From positions 18,207,226 to 18,271,225 of the forward strand of contig CM055105.1 in NCBI GenBank assembly GCA_029204225.1: 64,000 nt of DNA, given 5' to 3'. A program made the translations under genes and the position numbers. Each line of letters opens with the position of its first letter. The first letter of the stretch is position 1. Of the stretch, positions 11,611 through 23,363 are shown piece by piece. The notes beneath the pieces are model-generated. The model had not been told where the DNA came from, searched no databases, and saw only the letters and a list, made by a program, of their open reading frames with translations. This DNA comes from Diphasiastrum complanatum. Lineage: Eukaryota > Streptophyta > Lycopodiopsida > Lycopodiales > Lycopodiaceae.

Positions 11611-11975
11611 GGCTAAGCCCTCTATTATGAGCACGTAACCCGTGCCGAACCCTAGAGAACACAGGAGGTCAGATACCACAGTTAGGGTTGTGTCCAGTGT
11701 ACCAACAGGGCAAGACTGTGTGAGTAGTGTGCCCCGGCACGGTCCATAGCCATGGCAGGCCTAACACAGCCTAGGGACCCCTATCAGCAGGATAGGGCCC
11801 CACGTTGGGTCTCGACGTGCAGTCGTCCACGTCAGAGCCACGTGGCCAACACTTGGCAGCATGCATGCTACCAGGCCTCACACTGGCCTAGGAGGGGCTT
11901 GCTCCATATCAGGGAGTAGGCAAGGCTGGGTGGTTCAGTTAGTGTTTGCCCTACTGTGGTGTTAGGATCTCTTAC
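11611..11975 (+). mobile_element. Probable 5' LTR segment of a non-coding LTR element
   Basis: This GC-richer segment begins where LINE similarity stops and ends in CTTACA, directly before a tRNA-Met-type primer site. The left boundary is approximate. It does not match the LTR-like sequence at 14675-15114, so the two may belong to different elements. Confidence 0.45.
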
Positions 11976-11989
11976 ACTGGTATCACAGC
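11976..11989 (+). promoter_or_regulatory. Primer-binding site, initiator tRNA-Met type (variant)
   Basis: CTGGTATCACAGCC matches the plant consensus TGGTATCAGAGC except for a C in place of G, and sits right after a CA-ending LTR-like segment. Confidence 0.55.
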
Positions 11990-13771
11990 CATCTCCATCT
12001 TTGGGAGCTCAGTTTCAGCAAGGGAGAAATCCATCATCAAAGTGCATAGCAACTCTTGCTAGTTTTCAGAGATATATAGAGCAGGGTCAGCGCTGGAAAA
12101 CCAGGTATCTATGGTGGAAATCTCTGTAGGATTACTTGCTTTATAAGTAGATTTTGAATCAGATTTCTAGGACAGGTCCAGCGCTGCCAATCTGGGTTTG
12201 AGCTTCGATTTTGAAGTGGAAATTCCGGATTTTGGAGCATTTTCAGGTCAGGAAGTTTGAAGCAGACCCAGCGCTGTCAGAGCAGCCTCCTTCCTTGATC
12301 TTTGAGCGGAAATTAGGGACAAATTGAGCAAGATTGGGAGCGGAATTCTACTGCAAGTCCAGCGCTGGACAGAGGGGAGGAAAATTGAAGATTCACCCCT
12401 GATCTTTCTTGATTTTCAGAAGTTTTGGCACCAGATTTTCTTGCTACAGACCAGCGATCAGGGTGCTGAAGACAAATCAGAATTTCAGATTGGTTTTGGG
12501 CCTCAAATGTGAAAAATTTTGGCCAAACAGGGTGCTGTCAGATCAGCGAGGGTAGGGAGCTACAAACCTCAAAATTTCTTGCATTTTTTTGGGTCCTTTG
12601 CCTGGTTTTTTGGAGCCCCAGGTTTGCAATCAGATCAGCGAGCAGTCCTCCTCAGGAATCCAGAAATTTTTGAACCATTTTGGAGCCTCAAACTGGGATT
12701 TTCCGGGACAGCAGGTCTGAAATTTTGGGTGGAAGAGCTGAGAGAGACCATCAGAGTACCTTGAGAGAGTTCCTTCTCCTCTCTTGGATAGTTTTTGGGG
12801 ATGTTGCCGCCATATACTTTAGTGTTGCTCATATGTGCCTTGATACTCATTTCCAGCTACACGTGGATATTGCTCCGATGCTCGCTACTGTTGCTGCAGA
12901 TCATGTTCCTCATTCCAATGCATTTCTTCTATTCCTCACTTGTGCACCTGGTGTGACCTTTGGGATTACACTTGCGGCCAGTTCCAATGGGTCATCTGAT
13001 TCTCCATCCGTTTTTGCTTTGATGGATTCGTATATCCATATGAGATCTTTCTAGATGAGTATTTCGGCTACAGTTTTTCAGTTGTTTTTTGCTACTGTTT
13101 TCATGCATCATGTCTTTTCATTGATTCCTTGGACCTTCTGGAGCTTTTGGCATGCTGCTCTTCTCGTGATATGGGCCTCGAGGGTACCATGTGCCATTGC
13201 TACTTCTCATTCATGGGCCTTATGGATACCTTGGGCTTTTGACCATGCTGGTGCACATTTCTCCATTCTAGCTATCCTTTGTCAAAATGATCTCTTTATG
13301 CTCCATGTTTCTTGGCATATCGCTTGCTTTTCCATGCTATTATACATGCCTGTCATCCTGCTTATGTTCCTACTCCTTGGTGCTGGTCTTCCGATGCTGC
13401 TATCTTTTCTTGGGGCAGGTATATCATTGAGTTTGCACATACGGTTGATGGTTACCTGTATGATGCAGCTCCCTACTAACCCCTCATTTCCATCATTTTT
13501 TCAATAGAGGCTGGCTAGCACCCTACTACCTTGTCACTTTCGTCAATTTTCTCCACCGATTTGCTGCCCATTTCGTGGCTTGATTGGAGGCTGTCCAGCG
13601 CCCTACTTCATCACCATTTTCAGCGATTTTCTCCATTTTTTTTCAGGTTATGTGCGGATTTTGGTAGCTACTGCCCAGCGCCCTACTACCTTGCCATCTT
13701 CGACGGATTTCTTCACCGATTTGTTGTCCATTTTGCTGAACTTACAATGAACAAAAAGGAATGTGGTGAAC

Positions 13772-13818
<47 letters not shown>

Positions 13819-14266
13819 AAAAAAGAAAGAGAGATCTTTATTAATGTCCATGGGATACCCTAAGGTACATAGGATTGAAAAAAAGTGACATGCCCGGTGG
13901 GAGCGTGGTGCGGATATCTCTGTGATTATGCACGTGGCTCTCTATCTGTTCCTTGGATTGTTGCTCATTGTCAGGCTTGGCATATCCTGATGGCTTGGGT
14001 TATTGCCTCTGTTCCAGCTACTGTTTGTCCAGGTGATCTTCAGATTCCCCGTATGAGTTTGCACATATGGTTGATGGTTACGTGTATGAGTGTATGATGC
14101 GGCTATTCGCGATGAGTGTCCATCTCTTTTCCAGTTTCCTTATTGGCTTCCCCTTGCTGATGCAGTTCTACCTTCTCGGGCTTTTTGGATACCTTGGTAT
14201 GATGTCCCTATCTTTTGGGCTGATCCTCTACTATCTTGGGCATTACGGATACCGTGGCATTCCTAA
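11990..14266 (+). mobile_element. Non-coding interior of LTR element with imperfect repeats
   Basis: Over 2.2 kb lie between the PBS and the chromodomain remnant, and no gag, protease, integrase or RT could be recognised. From 12060 to 13690 short CAGCGCTG, GATCAGCGAG and CCAGCGCCCTACT motifs recur roughly every 60-110 bp within similar contexts. A 42-bp segment at 13429-13470 recurs with small changes at 14055-14104. This layout suits a large-retrotransposon-derivative (LARD-like) or heavily deleted gypsy element mobilised in trans; that is inference. Confidence 0.45.
13775..13834. repeat. (GA)n microsatellite
   Basis: GA run with one C interruption and a purine-rich AAAAGAAAGA tail, inside the non-coding LTR-element interior. 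Confidence 0.95.
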
Positions 14267-14539
14267 TTGTTGCTTGATCTTCTTCTGGTTCCTTGGCATT
14301 CCTGGTTGTTCCATATTGCTTGGTTTCAGATGACGCGGCCGAGATGTTCCCTTCGTCGCCATGATGTTGATCCTGAGCTGTTCACTTTCTTACCAGCTGC
14401 CATTCACCAGGTTCGCCTTCACCATAATCGATGCTGCCGGCAGATTCAGTTTTTGGTCCAGTTCAATGGTCGTCCTGTTGAGGAGGCCACATGGGAGCCT
14501 ATTGATGTCTTTTATCATACACCATCACTTGCGGATTAG
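14267..14539 (+). pseudogene. Gypsy integrase-type chromodomain remnant
   Basis: The 90-residue frame carries, in its second half, the pattern of a chromodomain: a basic lead-in, then QFLVQFNGRPVEEATWEP, corresponding to the YLVKWKGxxxxxATWEP core. Chromodomains close the Pol polyprotein of chromovirus gypsy elements and help target integration to marked chromatin. Only this tail of Pol survives; no RT or integrase core precedes it. The frame ends at TAG about 120 bp before a polypurine-like GGGGAGAG and LTR-like sequence, the expected place for the end of Pol. Confidence 0.7.
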
Positions 14540-14660
14540 GATCGTGCTCCTCCTGCACTTGTTGATTCCTCTACATCAGATGTTGCTCTAGTTGTTGATG
14601 CACCAGGGCTTGTTGCTGTTTGATCCAATTTCTTTTCGGCAGTTGGGTCTTTTTTTTTGT

Positions 14661-14674
14661 GTCGGGGAGAGTTA
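14661..14674 (+). promoter_or_regulatory. Polypurine-tract-like sequence
   Basis: GTCGGGGAGAGTTA precedes the putative 3' LTR; plus-strand priming sites of plant gypsy elements look like this. Confidence 0.45.
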
Positions 14675-15114
14675 TGGACTTGGCTCATCACATTCGCCGT
14701 GTCCATTTACATTCACATTTACTTTACTTTATGCATAAGCAGGCCTTGGGCCCTTTTTTATTCATTAGTGACACTTAGACTATATGGTTGGCCTTTGGCC
14801 TTATTATTCATTATTAGGCCATTTGGACATATAACTGGAGAGTGGGGGCCTTCTTGGAGGGCGCACTATTTTCCCTCCCAGTTGGGCCCTAGCCACCGGA
14901 AGCTTCCTTTTAGGGCTTCCTCTTGGCTATAAGTAGGGAAACTGTGTCATTCGTTATTCAGCTGATGATATTGATCTCTCTCTTTAGTCTCCTTAATCTC
15001 TCTCTTTCCTGCTTTCTAGGGTTAAGTCTTGCTTATGTGATGCTTTCATAGCTTAGCTCTAGATCAGTTGTGGCTCTATTCGTAACTAGACCCAAGGGAA
15101 TTGGGTCCCTAACA
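14675..15114 (+). mobile_element. Putative 3' LTR of the chromodomain element
   Basis: Begins TG and ends CCCTAACA. A TATA-like CTATAAGTA lies at 14927-14935, with CT-rich downstream sequence. About 440 bp. The second copy needed to prove it is an LTR is not in the window. Confidence 0.5.
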
Positions 15115-16420
15115 GCACCGGTACACGCTTCCACTACAAAGATCCAAGAATTGGAAAACAAAATCAAACAACACAAAGAAGAAGTGTTATCATGGACAAC
15201 AATTGTCAAAAGAGACTCTCGTAAGCCTTCTACTCACATGTTGTCATTTATCTTAGCCACTTTATCGAAAAAAAAGGCTTCATGTATGAAAAAAAGACAA
15301 GACAAACCAAATACACAGAATGTTGGAAAATGAAATTTCTACAAGTGACTCTTAGTCACATCATTGGAGGATAGAAAATCATGCTACTGTTTTTACTTGC
15401 CACCCTCATAATGTGGCCACAGTGTTGGGGATTATTATATGGGGTCACCATCTCGTATACCACTCATTTCAAAACTTATTGTTTCCCCTACCACCTTGTC
15501 AGATCCTCTTTTCTCACATTACATCTTTGTACCATGACATGTCAATCTCCATCCACTCCTCACACCATGCCAAGGGCAGCAAGATGGATCTTTGGACAGT
15601 CCACTTCAGACCCGGGCCACTTTTCTCACAGTTGCCATCCATACATCTGCATCTATGGCTTTTCCGTCCAAACATTGGAAATCTTCGTCCCATTCCCACA
15701 TTCACTCTTGTCATCCACGCCAACCTTGGTATGATGCGGTACGTAAACACCTCCATCTCCAAGTCAATCACGCTTGAATACTCATTCCACATCTTTTAAG
15801 TAACCTCAAACGCCTATATAGTCGTACTTGTCGTTGGATAAGTAAACGTATGAGAATGTTAGATCCTCCTTTAGCTCATCTTTTAGCGTTCCTCTCCCAT
15901 GCCCCACCAGCACTAAGTGACTTACATTGTTGGGCCGAGTACACCACAATGCTCTACACTATCCATGTTGATACTCCCATCGTCATCTCTCCTCATCCCT
16001 CTACTTTCTTCTTCTTTACAATCGCTATGGTTATCATGCTCATTGAGGAATTGAGAATCCGTCGAGCACGAGATATCGATGACTTGGAAGGTGAACTTCT
16101 TATTCATGCTACTGACATCTTTGCACCCAGCTTGGCCACTTTAGTTAACCAAGTATTTATATCTCGATTCCCTCTACCATGGAGTACCAACATCATCCAC
16201 AAGAGTGGTGACCCTAAGAATCATGAGAATTATCGAACCATCTTGATAGGCCACATTGTGGTGAAACTTCATGGCACCATCTTGTAGACAACAGTGAGTG
16301 ACGAGCCAAAAATCCGAAGACTACAGGCATGGGGTCAAGCATGTTTCAAAGCTCAGCAATCTATCATTGACCATGTATTCAAAAATGTACTATTTCATCT
16401 TATATGCCTTTTGGCATTCA
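15115..16420 (+). pseudogene. Second, older LINE relic (linker and RT N-terminus)
   Basis: A coiled-coil-like fragment (KIQELENKIKQHKEEV) lies near 15140. Then come RQPWYDAVRK (compare RWYDAECR of the first LINE), an RT start in 15850-16287 (LVNQVFISRF, GDPKNHENYRT, GHIVVKLHGTIL) and WGQACFKAQQSIIDHVF just after a TAG. Each block aligns with the LINE at 8.9-11.6 kb in the same order, but with low identity and several frame breaks. The relic ends at the CT tract at 16438, before the catalytic YADD. Not functional. Confidence 0.75.
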
Positions 16421-16436
16421 AAGACAATAATAAAGT

Positions 16437-16437
<1 letters not shown>

Positions 16438-16506
<69 letters not shown>

Positions 16507-16515
16507 ACACATGCG

Positions 16516-16554
<39 letters not shown>

Positions 16555-16562
16555 CTATATAT
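16438..16562. repeat. Compound (CT)n-(AC)n-(AT)n microsatellite
   Basis: A CT run to about 16504 is followed by GACACATGCGTG, an AC run and a short AT run. It truncates the LINE reverse-transcriptase relic. Confidence 0.97.
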
Positions 16563-17354
16563 ACAAAGATATTTTAGAAAGAGGATGTAAGGGTTGCCGT
16601 CAAAAAATTAACCATGTGCCGCCGAAAATGTCACGCTCTGCCCGCAAAAAATGTCACTCATTCGCAAAGAAAAAAACTGAAAAAACGTTTGAAAAAAATT
16701 GTTGAGAAAAACAACACGTGCGCATTTATTTTTGTTTTTTTTGGGCGCACACACATTTCAAATGATGAGAGAAGGGAGGCAGGCAGAAAAGAGAATCATT
16801 CATTCGATGCAGAGGAGAGAAGAGCATAATGGTTCTTACACATGTGAGCTGTCAGTTCACTTATCCTCCTAATCAGAATGCGAAATTGATGTGCGTGTCC
16901 TCTGCCAAAAGTGATGATTTGTTGAAGATAGGAGAGGCCATCGTTGCTACTTCTGCTTCCTGCTATTGAGGAATCTAACTGCTATAACTTCCGCTGATTA
17001 CTAAGAGGATTATTTGTTCTGAGATGCCAACCTTCTGATTTTAGAGAAGAGCAACCATCGCTATTTTCTGGACTGGCTGCATCGCTGATAAGTTAAGGCT
17101 ATTTACTATGAATTTTGTTGGTCACTGAGGAGACAATTTGATATCTATTACTCAATGAGAAATGTGGTGACACTTCATTGTTTAAGAAGCGCTCATCTGT
17201 CTGCATTGGACAAACATCTCTCTTTCTTTCTGTCTACGCTGGACAAATCATTCCCTCATTTCCTCTTATTGCAGCCAGCGCTCTTTGATTCCTATCTCTC
17301 TCATCTCAGGTGTCTCTCTCTTTGTCATCCCAGTCGCTCTTCTCTCCCTCTCTA

Positions 17355-17358
<4 letters not shown>
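16563..17358. other. No gene recognised; possible 5' flank of the 17.5 kb gene
   Basis: An A-rich stretch (16610-16730) has repeated AAAATGTCAC-like units. From about 17.2 kb the sequence becomes CT-rich, which in plants often marks promoter or 5' untranslated DNA. No TATA element can be placed with confidence. Confidence 0.4.
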
Positions 17359-17413
<55 letters not shown>

Positions 17414-17463
17414 CCTACAGCCGTAGATCTACCACTATCTCTCTCCCTCTCGCTGTAGAGAGA

Positions 17464-17511
<48 letters not shown>
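17359..17511. repeat. Two (CT)n tracts in putative 5' UTR
   Basis: CT runs at about 17359-17410 and 17465-17511, separated by a short unique segment, end 30 bp before the ATG of the spliced zinc-finger gene. Long CT tracts in 5' leaders are common in plants and can bind GAGA-type factors; a role here is inference. Confidence 0.9.
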
Positions 17512-17515
<4 letters not shown>

Positions 17516-17540
17516 GTCTGTCTCGATTGATCGATCGTCC

Positions 17541-18332
17541 ATGGCAAGACAGACGAAGGAGGAAGAACAAGTTGACCAGATGAATCGATCAATTTCTTCT
17601 TCTACTGCTGCTGCTGCTGTTGAAGCAATGAGTGAGTGAAATTGTTGAATTATTATCTCATGCTTGCTGCTTAGAGTCTTTGATCCCTCGGTTTTCGTCC
17701 CATTCTGTTTTCTGATTCGGAAGTGCAATCTGTGTCTGGAAGCTGATTGTAGAATTTGGTTTTTGTTGTGTGTGTATGTTCAGCATTTATGAGCATTTAT
17801 GATTGTTGTGAAGGTGTTATGTTGGAGGCTTTTAGCATAATCTATAATTGTGGGTGTGAGCAGGTGTTATTGATGTGCAGCATGCCACCGCAAGTTTGGA
17901 AAATTTGAGAATCCAGAAGACCATTTGATGAGGGCTAAGCATTCCCGACATGACTCCATCTGTGGGGGCTGCCGCAAGCACTGCAAATGCTTGGATTCTC
18001 TTCAAGAACATCTTCTTGGTGAGAAATCCGGCATCAAATGCAACACATTTTTTAGTATCTTCTACTTTGGGCCTCAAACCTGGAAGCAACTCATTATTTG
18101 CCTTCGTGTGAATTAATTGAAGCATCATCCGACGATGGCTAAATACCTGTGTTTTGTAACTTGCTGCCTAATTTTATGGCCTGGCTGGATGCAATGCAAT
18201 GCAGGTCATCTCGCAAAAAAAGACTGTAGCGACAAATTTGCAGAGCTTGGATGTAGACTATGTCTGAGTTTCTTCACCAATCCCGAAGATCTTAACTCGT
18301 TGCATGCCAGGTTTGTATCTCCACAATGCTAA
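17541..18332 (+). pseudogene. ISG20/AEN-like RNA exonuclease, zinc-finger N-terminus; one in-frame TGA
   Basis: Three exons: 17541-17635 (basic and Ala-rich start), 17864-18018 and 18205-18332, with GT-AG introns and agreeing phases. Exon 2 reads CAACHRKFGKF, then EDHL, then ICGGCRKHCK and SLQEHLLG; exon 3 reads CSDKFAELGCRLCLSFF. This spacing of Cys/His pairs, including the SLxEHLxG block, is what I recall of the N-terminal zinc-finger part of plant ISG20-like RNA exonucleases, which precedes a DEDD exonuclease domain. A TGA at 17871-17873, just before the first Cys pair, breaks exon 2; CGA would fit the family. An alternative acceptor at 17880 skips the TGA but loses the first Cys pair. The frame stops at 18332; a weak donor at 18311 could lead to further exons, but I found no exonuclease domain. 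Possibly a truncated pseudogene, or a gene with a very long intron. Confidence 0.65.
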
Positions 18333-19152
18333 GAAGCTAAGAATGGATTAGTATTTTTTTGGCTTTAGCCTCTCACAGTGATCTCTAATGAGTGGAGCTA
18401 ATTATTTTCTGAACTATACCGCAATGATATACAGTGCCCCTTCCGCCTTCGACTGTGTAACGTAATGTAAAATTATTAAGTGGAACCGAGCGTTTGGTTA
18501 TTTTGAATCCAATTAAGACAAAATGTCTTTGAATAGTAAAATTGATTCCTAAACTTCGCTGATCTTGTCGAGCACTGGTATTCTGGTACCCACCCGGACT
18601 TTAGATTATACTTGGGGTTGTATGAAAATTAGCTCAAATATGAAGTGCCCAAAGACAAAATTTTCAAAATTTTATAGAACTTTGGAGATTAGGTAACAGT
18701 TTTGTCTAAAATTAGGACTTTTTGACAGGATAGAATTTCAATTCAACACTTTTTCTTTGATGCTCACAAAAAATAGATAGAAGTAGTCCAATGTTCTAAA
18801 TTGGGGGTGAGTACTACATTCTCAAAACAAAAGATGGTTTTCAAAATGTATTTGAAAAACTTTACAAATTCAATAATAGTTTGTCTAAAATGAAAACAAA
18901 TTTGATACAATAAAATTTCAAAACTTGCTTTGCTCTATCATTACCAAGCATCTAGAAGTCCAAGTGGCCTTATTGCCTAAAGAGTTTCCCATCGCACTAC
19001 CTAAGCCTTACATATCCTAAAATTTGGTGTTGAGCCCACTCTTTTCTAAGCTGATTAATTAGACAAGTGTTGAACCTAAGGTCGCGCACTCCCCTATGTC
19101 ACACCTGGACCCTACTGTTTGCCAATTCATACAACACATACAAGCCTTTTTT

Positions 19153-19155
<3 letters not shown>
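18333..19155. other. No gene recognised
   Basis: AT-rich sequence downstream of the zinc-finger gene; stops in all frames. Near 18.65-18.95 kb are repeated TTCAAAATTTTA/TTTGTCTAAAAT-like words without clear periodicity. Confidence 0.5.
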
Positions 19156-19186
<31 letters not shown>

Positions 19187-19199
19187 AGATTTCAAAATT

Positions 19200-19267
<68 letters not shown>
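19156..19267. repeat. (AC)n and (TC)n microsatellites
   Basis: AC run 19156-19184, a 19-bp spacer, then TC run 19204-19267. Confidence 0.97.
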
Positions 19268-19270
<3 letters not shown>

Positions 19271-19790
19271 CGGGTAGGTTCCATTACTAGATTCAAAACA
19301 CAGCTCCCAAAAAAATGCTCAAAGTCCTTCCACAGCTCAGACGCTACTTCTCCAAGATATCCAGCTAATAATCCCCCCCCAAAAAAAAACAAATTCAGAT
19401 CTAAAAATAGTTTCTAGCCCATGCCCAGTTTCCAAGATATTTGTGGAGCCAGCCGTTGGATTTAACATAATATTTTCTAACTTGGATTTTGCCGCGTGGT
19501 TTATTATTTGGATCCATTTGTGCCAAAGAAGATCAATCTAACATTAGTGATCCAAATTCGCGGATTAGATGGGCAACGTGAATATTTCAGTCAAACAGTA
19601 GAAAGCGAGCTCATTTGAATAATGTCCAGTATCAATAGTATTCAGCTTTGTTTACAGCCCATTTCAACGATGTAAATCCCAACTGTGGCCTAAATAAGCA
19701 ACAGATCGGTCTGTCTTGAATATCATGAAAACCATAAAAATATATCTTGTAGACTAGAAATAGGTGGCATAAGATTAGTAGCTGATGGAT

Positions 19791-19793
<3 letters not shown>

Positions 19794-19874
<81 letters not shown>

Positions 19875-19985
19875 GCCATCAGGGCACACACACACGTGCG
19901 CACGCGCGCGCACGTCTGCCATTGACGCACGTTCGCCATCGACGCACGTCGGCCATTGCCCGTCAACGACGGGCACTCACAACTA
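19794..19985. repeat. (TC)n-(CA)n microsatellite with CpG-rich tandem tail
   Basis: TC run 19794-19859 and CA run to 19875, followed by a GC-rich tail with alternating CGCGCG and two or three 17-bp units of the form CGCCATNGACGCACGT. The alternating purine-pyrimidine part could adopt Z-DNA; that is inference. Confidence 0.9.
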
Positions 19986-22059
19986 GTATATATATACGCC
20001 TAATGATGATTCCAAAAGATGTTCTATTTTGTCATAAACAACTTATACTCATTTAGTTCATGAGCAAAAGAATCAAAGAAAACATGAGTAAAAGCATGTA
20101 GAACAACATTCAAATAACAATTCAATGACAATAGATTTAGGGTGTAGCACAAACGGCATGGTATGCATGAGGGTCAAATATTCGTGAATTTCTTTCTTGA
20201 TCATCAAAGTGTCGGGTCCGTGAGAAATCAGTCCCTCCAATCTCAGCCTTCAGCTTCCCCTCAGTCTTCAGCATCATGAGTCACTTACTTGTAGCTCAAC
20301 TGCAATGCATAACTTCATGTTATAAATACCACTAGATACATAGTCATTAGGACATTTATGATATGTTAAATCAATGAGGGTATAAAAGTTTTTTAAGGGA
20401 AGATGAAAATTGATTTTGCTTGATTCAAACCTATCAAAGAGTTGACAAATGCAAGAATAGCAAAAATACTTTTAGTGCATGCGTGGGCAAATATGACTAC
20501 AGTTAAGAGTTAACAGTAATTGTTAAGTAATAGTGGAAAACTAATGCCTGGACAACAAAAGTGGGTATTAGCTTGTTATGTAGCATAACAATACGCCCTT
20601 AGTTCACAGCCTCGCCATGAGGCGAAATGCTGGTCCAGCATTGTCGACAATTTTAAGGCCATATGTTAGCACCTCGGACTGCCTCATGTCAAAAGTCTAA
20701 GTGTGGACCATGCGCTTAAGATATAACCCACTTGTATTATGTATATAGACGTGAGAGAGCCCATTATGGCACAAGCAAAGGTGAGTTAGGATCTATCTCT
20801 GGCCATGGAGATGAGTGCCAAGGAGAGCTGAGTGCAATGGCTTGCAGTATGGGATGCCTGTTATGGTAGGAGGGTTGATCAAGCCAGTTGGTGTCGACAG
20901 CTTCGATGCATGGGGGTGAGTTGGTAATGACTCTATGGATGAGCAGTAATGATTCATTCATCACTTAATGTTGTGTGATCACCTTACAAAGTTGACTAGT
21001 TAGAATTAAAAAAATCAAAATGCAAAAATAAAGGATTATCAATACAAGAGCTCACGAGAAGCTAAAGAACTCTGCTCCCCTTGAGGGCCGTAGAGAAGGA
21101 GATGAGGGGGGAAATGCACAACTCCCCTCACACAACTTATTATTTGAACTTAACATTTTTTTTTTTAAAAATGAAGTCTTCTTGAACTAGAAGAAGAAAG
21201 CGAACAAAAAAAATAAGTAAAAAAAGGAGGATGTACTCCTCCCTCCTTCCTTTCACTACTTGCAAGTACAATAAGGGAGAGGGAGTACTCCTCCCTCTCT
21301 TCCCTCTTTCCTCCATGCTTCTAGAAAACAAGAAACTATCCAACTTCTAAACTTCAAGGGAGGATCTTCCTGCTCCCATCTCCTTCATTCCATGTTATAC
21401 CTATTGTACCTGTGACCTGTACTATGGCTGAGAGCCAGCCATAGAGGTCCCTAGTGGGCCCAAGCGGTTACATGGTCAAGTGAGTTGTGCGATGACCACA
21501 AAATTGGGGGATAAGCTTGACCCAAGGTCACTTGGGTGAGGTGACTAGTAGGAGGTAATGACAAGTGGGCAAGGTGGAATGCATAGGGGCTGCCACATAC
21601 ACAAAGGGCCATGCATATGCAAGGTTTGCTTTGGGCCCCGCCACCTAGTAGAAGTCAAAGGAGGTTCTTGTTTCATCGTTTCACTTGGACTTAGAGTTCT
21701 TAAAGTGCTTCAACCTCCCTATGCCATTTTGCTAAATAAACTCTTGCCATATGTTTAAACGAACTCCCTTTGTGCATTGGGGAGCCCACAGTGCTTGGAC
21801 CCGAGATTGAACAACTCCAATTCATCCAAGCATCCAAATTCCATTGTAGAACTAGATCTTGGAAATGCAATTTAATCATGGAGCAAGAGTGGCGGAACCT
21901 TAGCCAGTTGCAACAACCCATTTTATGCCCCATGTTTAACATAGAATTCGTGTCGGGCGACAAGTAGGACCGGCATCAAGATGTGGTATTATCTTGGTTG
22001 ATTGGTGGAAAAGTCATATTCCATGGACAATACACTAGATAGTTTTAAATCACAATTGC
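19986..22059. other. No gene recognised
   Basis: About 2 kb. Purine/pyrimidine-rich blocks around 21.17-21.34 kb include repeated GTACTCCTCCCTC. No homology to known proteins could be seen and open frames are short. Confidence 0.45.
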
Positions 22060-22690
22060 CTCATATTCTTATGTGAGAAGGCATACACTTGGTGGCAAGA
22101 TCTTAAAGAAAGGGCTCAAATCCCTACCACATTGGACACTTTCCAAGATGCCTTCCAAGTGGCCTTTTACCAGTTCTTGACAGTTTTAAATACTATCGTC
22201 GCTTCCTCAGCTACAAAATCCAAGATTATGTCCAGCCTCTAGAGTTTTGTGTTAGAAATTTAGATAAAGTAGATATAATCTTGGGTAAGGAGTGGTTTTA
22301 AAATTTACTGCAAGAATAAGTCCTTAAAGATTCTACCCCCTATTAAGAGTGTAGACCATCAGATAGAGCTACTTCAAAATAACGCTTTTGTATTGTTATT
22401 TCCTTAGACTGGAAAGCCAGAAGGAAGAGGATATGGTTGCCATGCAACTTTAGGAGAATCTTAGGATAGGTGACATTCATCCTAGTTGAGTCCCTTTGTA
22501 GAACGCTGGTACTTTCGATTAGCAAAAAGGACAATGGCTCTCGCCTCTGTGTTGACTATAACTAAAAAGTTGAATAAAGTGACCAGCAAAAACAGATATA
22601 CCTTAAGTAAGATGGATGATCTAATTGGTCGTCTGAATGAAGCAAAGTATTTTGACTTTAGATCATGATACCATCAAAAAAGAATTAAGA
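22060..22690 (+). pseudogene. Ty3/gypsy gag and reverse-transcriptase relic
   Basis: A Gag-like piece near 22080 reads AYTWWQDLKERAQ, the conserved Trp region of gypsy Gag. Near 22275 a LGKEWF fragment resembles the region after protease. The 22486-22668 frame gives the RT N-terminus, LNKVTSKNRYTLSKMDDLI, LNEAKYFDFRS, stop, YHQ, matching the NRYPLPRIDDLL and SGYHQI motifs. So about 600 bp spans what should be over 2 kb: internally deleted and broken by stops. Confidence 0.65.
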
Positions 22691-23363
22691 AGAAAGATAT
22701 TTCTAAGGCTGGTAACCATTGTGTATGGTAGACAATAAAATCAGAGTATGTATAATAGTATTTACATATGCATAGTATAGTTTATGTTACTAAGGATGAC
22801 ATCGTACAATATAAAGAATCTTGACATATAAGGTCACTCAGGTGTTAAAAATAGGACCGGCAAATTTTTCTAGGCCAGCTTTTGGAAAAGACCGACATTT
22901 CTAAAAATTTACAAGTTTTTTATTGTCTACAAGCACTGCTGCCTTCTGATGCAGTCTCTATAAAGTCTGAACGAGGCCCCAACGTAAAACGGGGACTCCT
23001 GAAAATCAAGATAGCGGAGTAAGGTTTGCAGATAAAAGCCCATTGAAGCGGACTTGAACTAGTCATCATTGACAACGCGTAAACTGTTCAAGATATAAAG
23101 CAGAATGAATTCAAAGTTCAATTAATACAAGAAGCTTCAGAAGATCGTTAGCAAAACACAAGACGAGCATCTGTGAAATGGAAGTGCAACTGTCTACATA
23201 AGTAGAAAACAAGCACCGGTGATTCGATTCATAAATAAAGCTTTCCCACCAGACCTGTACGTGTATATTATGCAAAGCCAGAGCAAAAGAAAACATGTAC
23301 GGAAACCGGTTTGGCTTGCTGCTGAGTTGCGAAAACGTACAGAAAGGATGATGGGAATTGGCA
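22691..23363. other. No gene recognised
   Basis: Intergenic AT-rich sequence without recognised repeats or protein similarity. Confidence 0.45.

Noticed and set aside
12519-13776. Series of plus-strand frames in the LTR-element interior
   Set aside because: They follow repeated CAGCGCTG motifs and pyrimidine-rich DNA, shift frame often and match no retroelement domain.
17155-17583. Open frames of Ser-Leu or Arg-Glu repeats (here and at 7585, 13648, 16294, 19067, 19632, 47207)
   Set aside because: They are translations of CT/GA microsatellites and exist in several frames on both strands.
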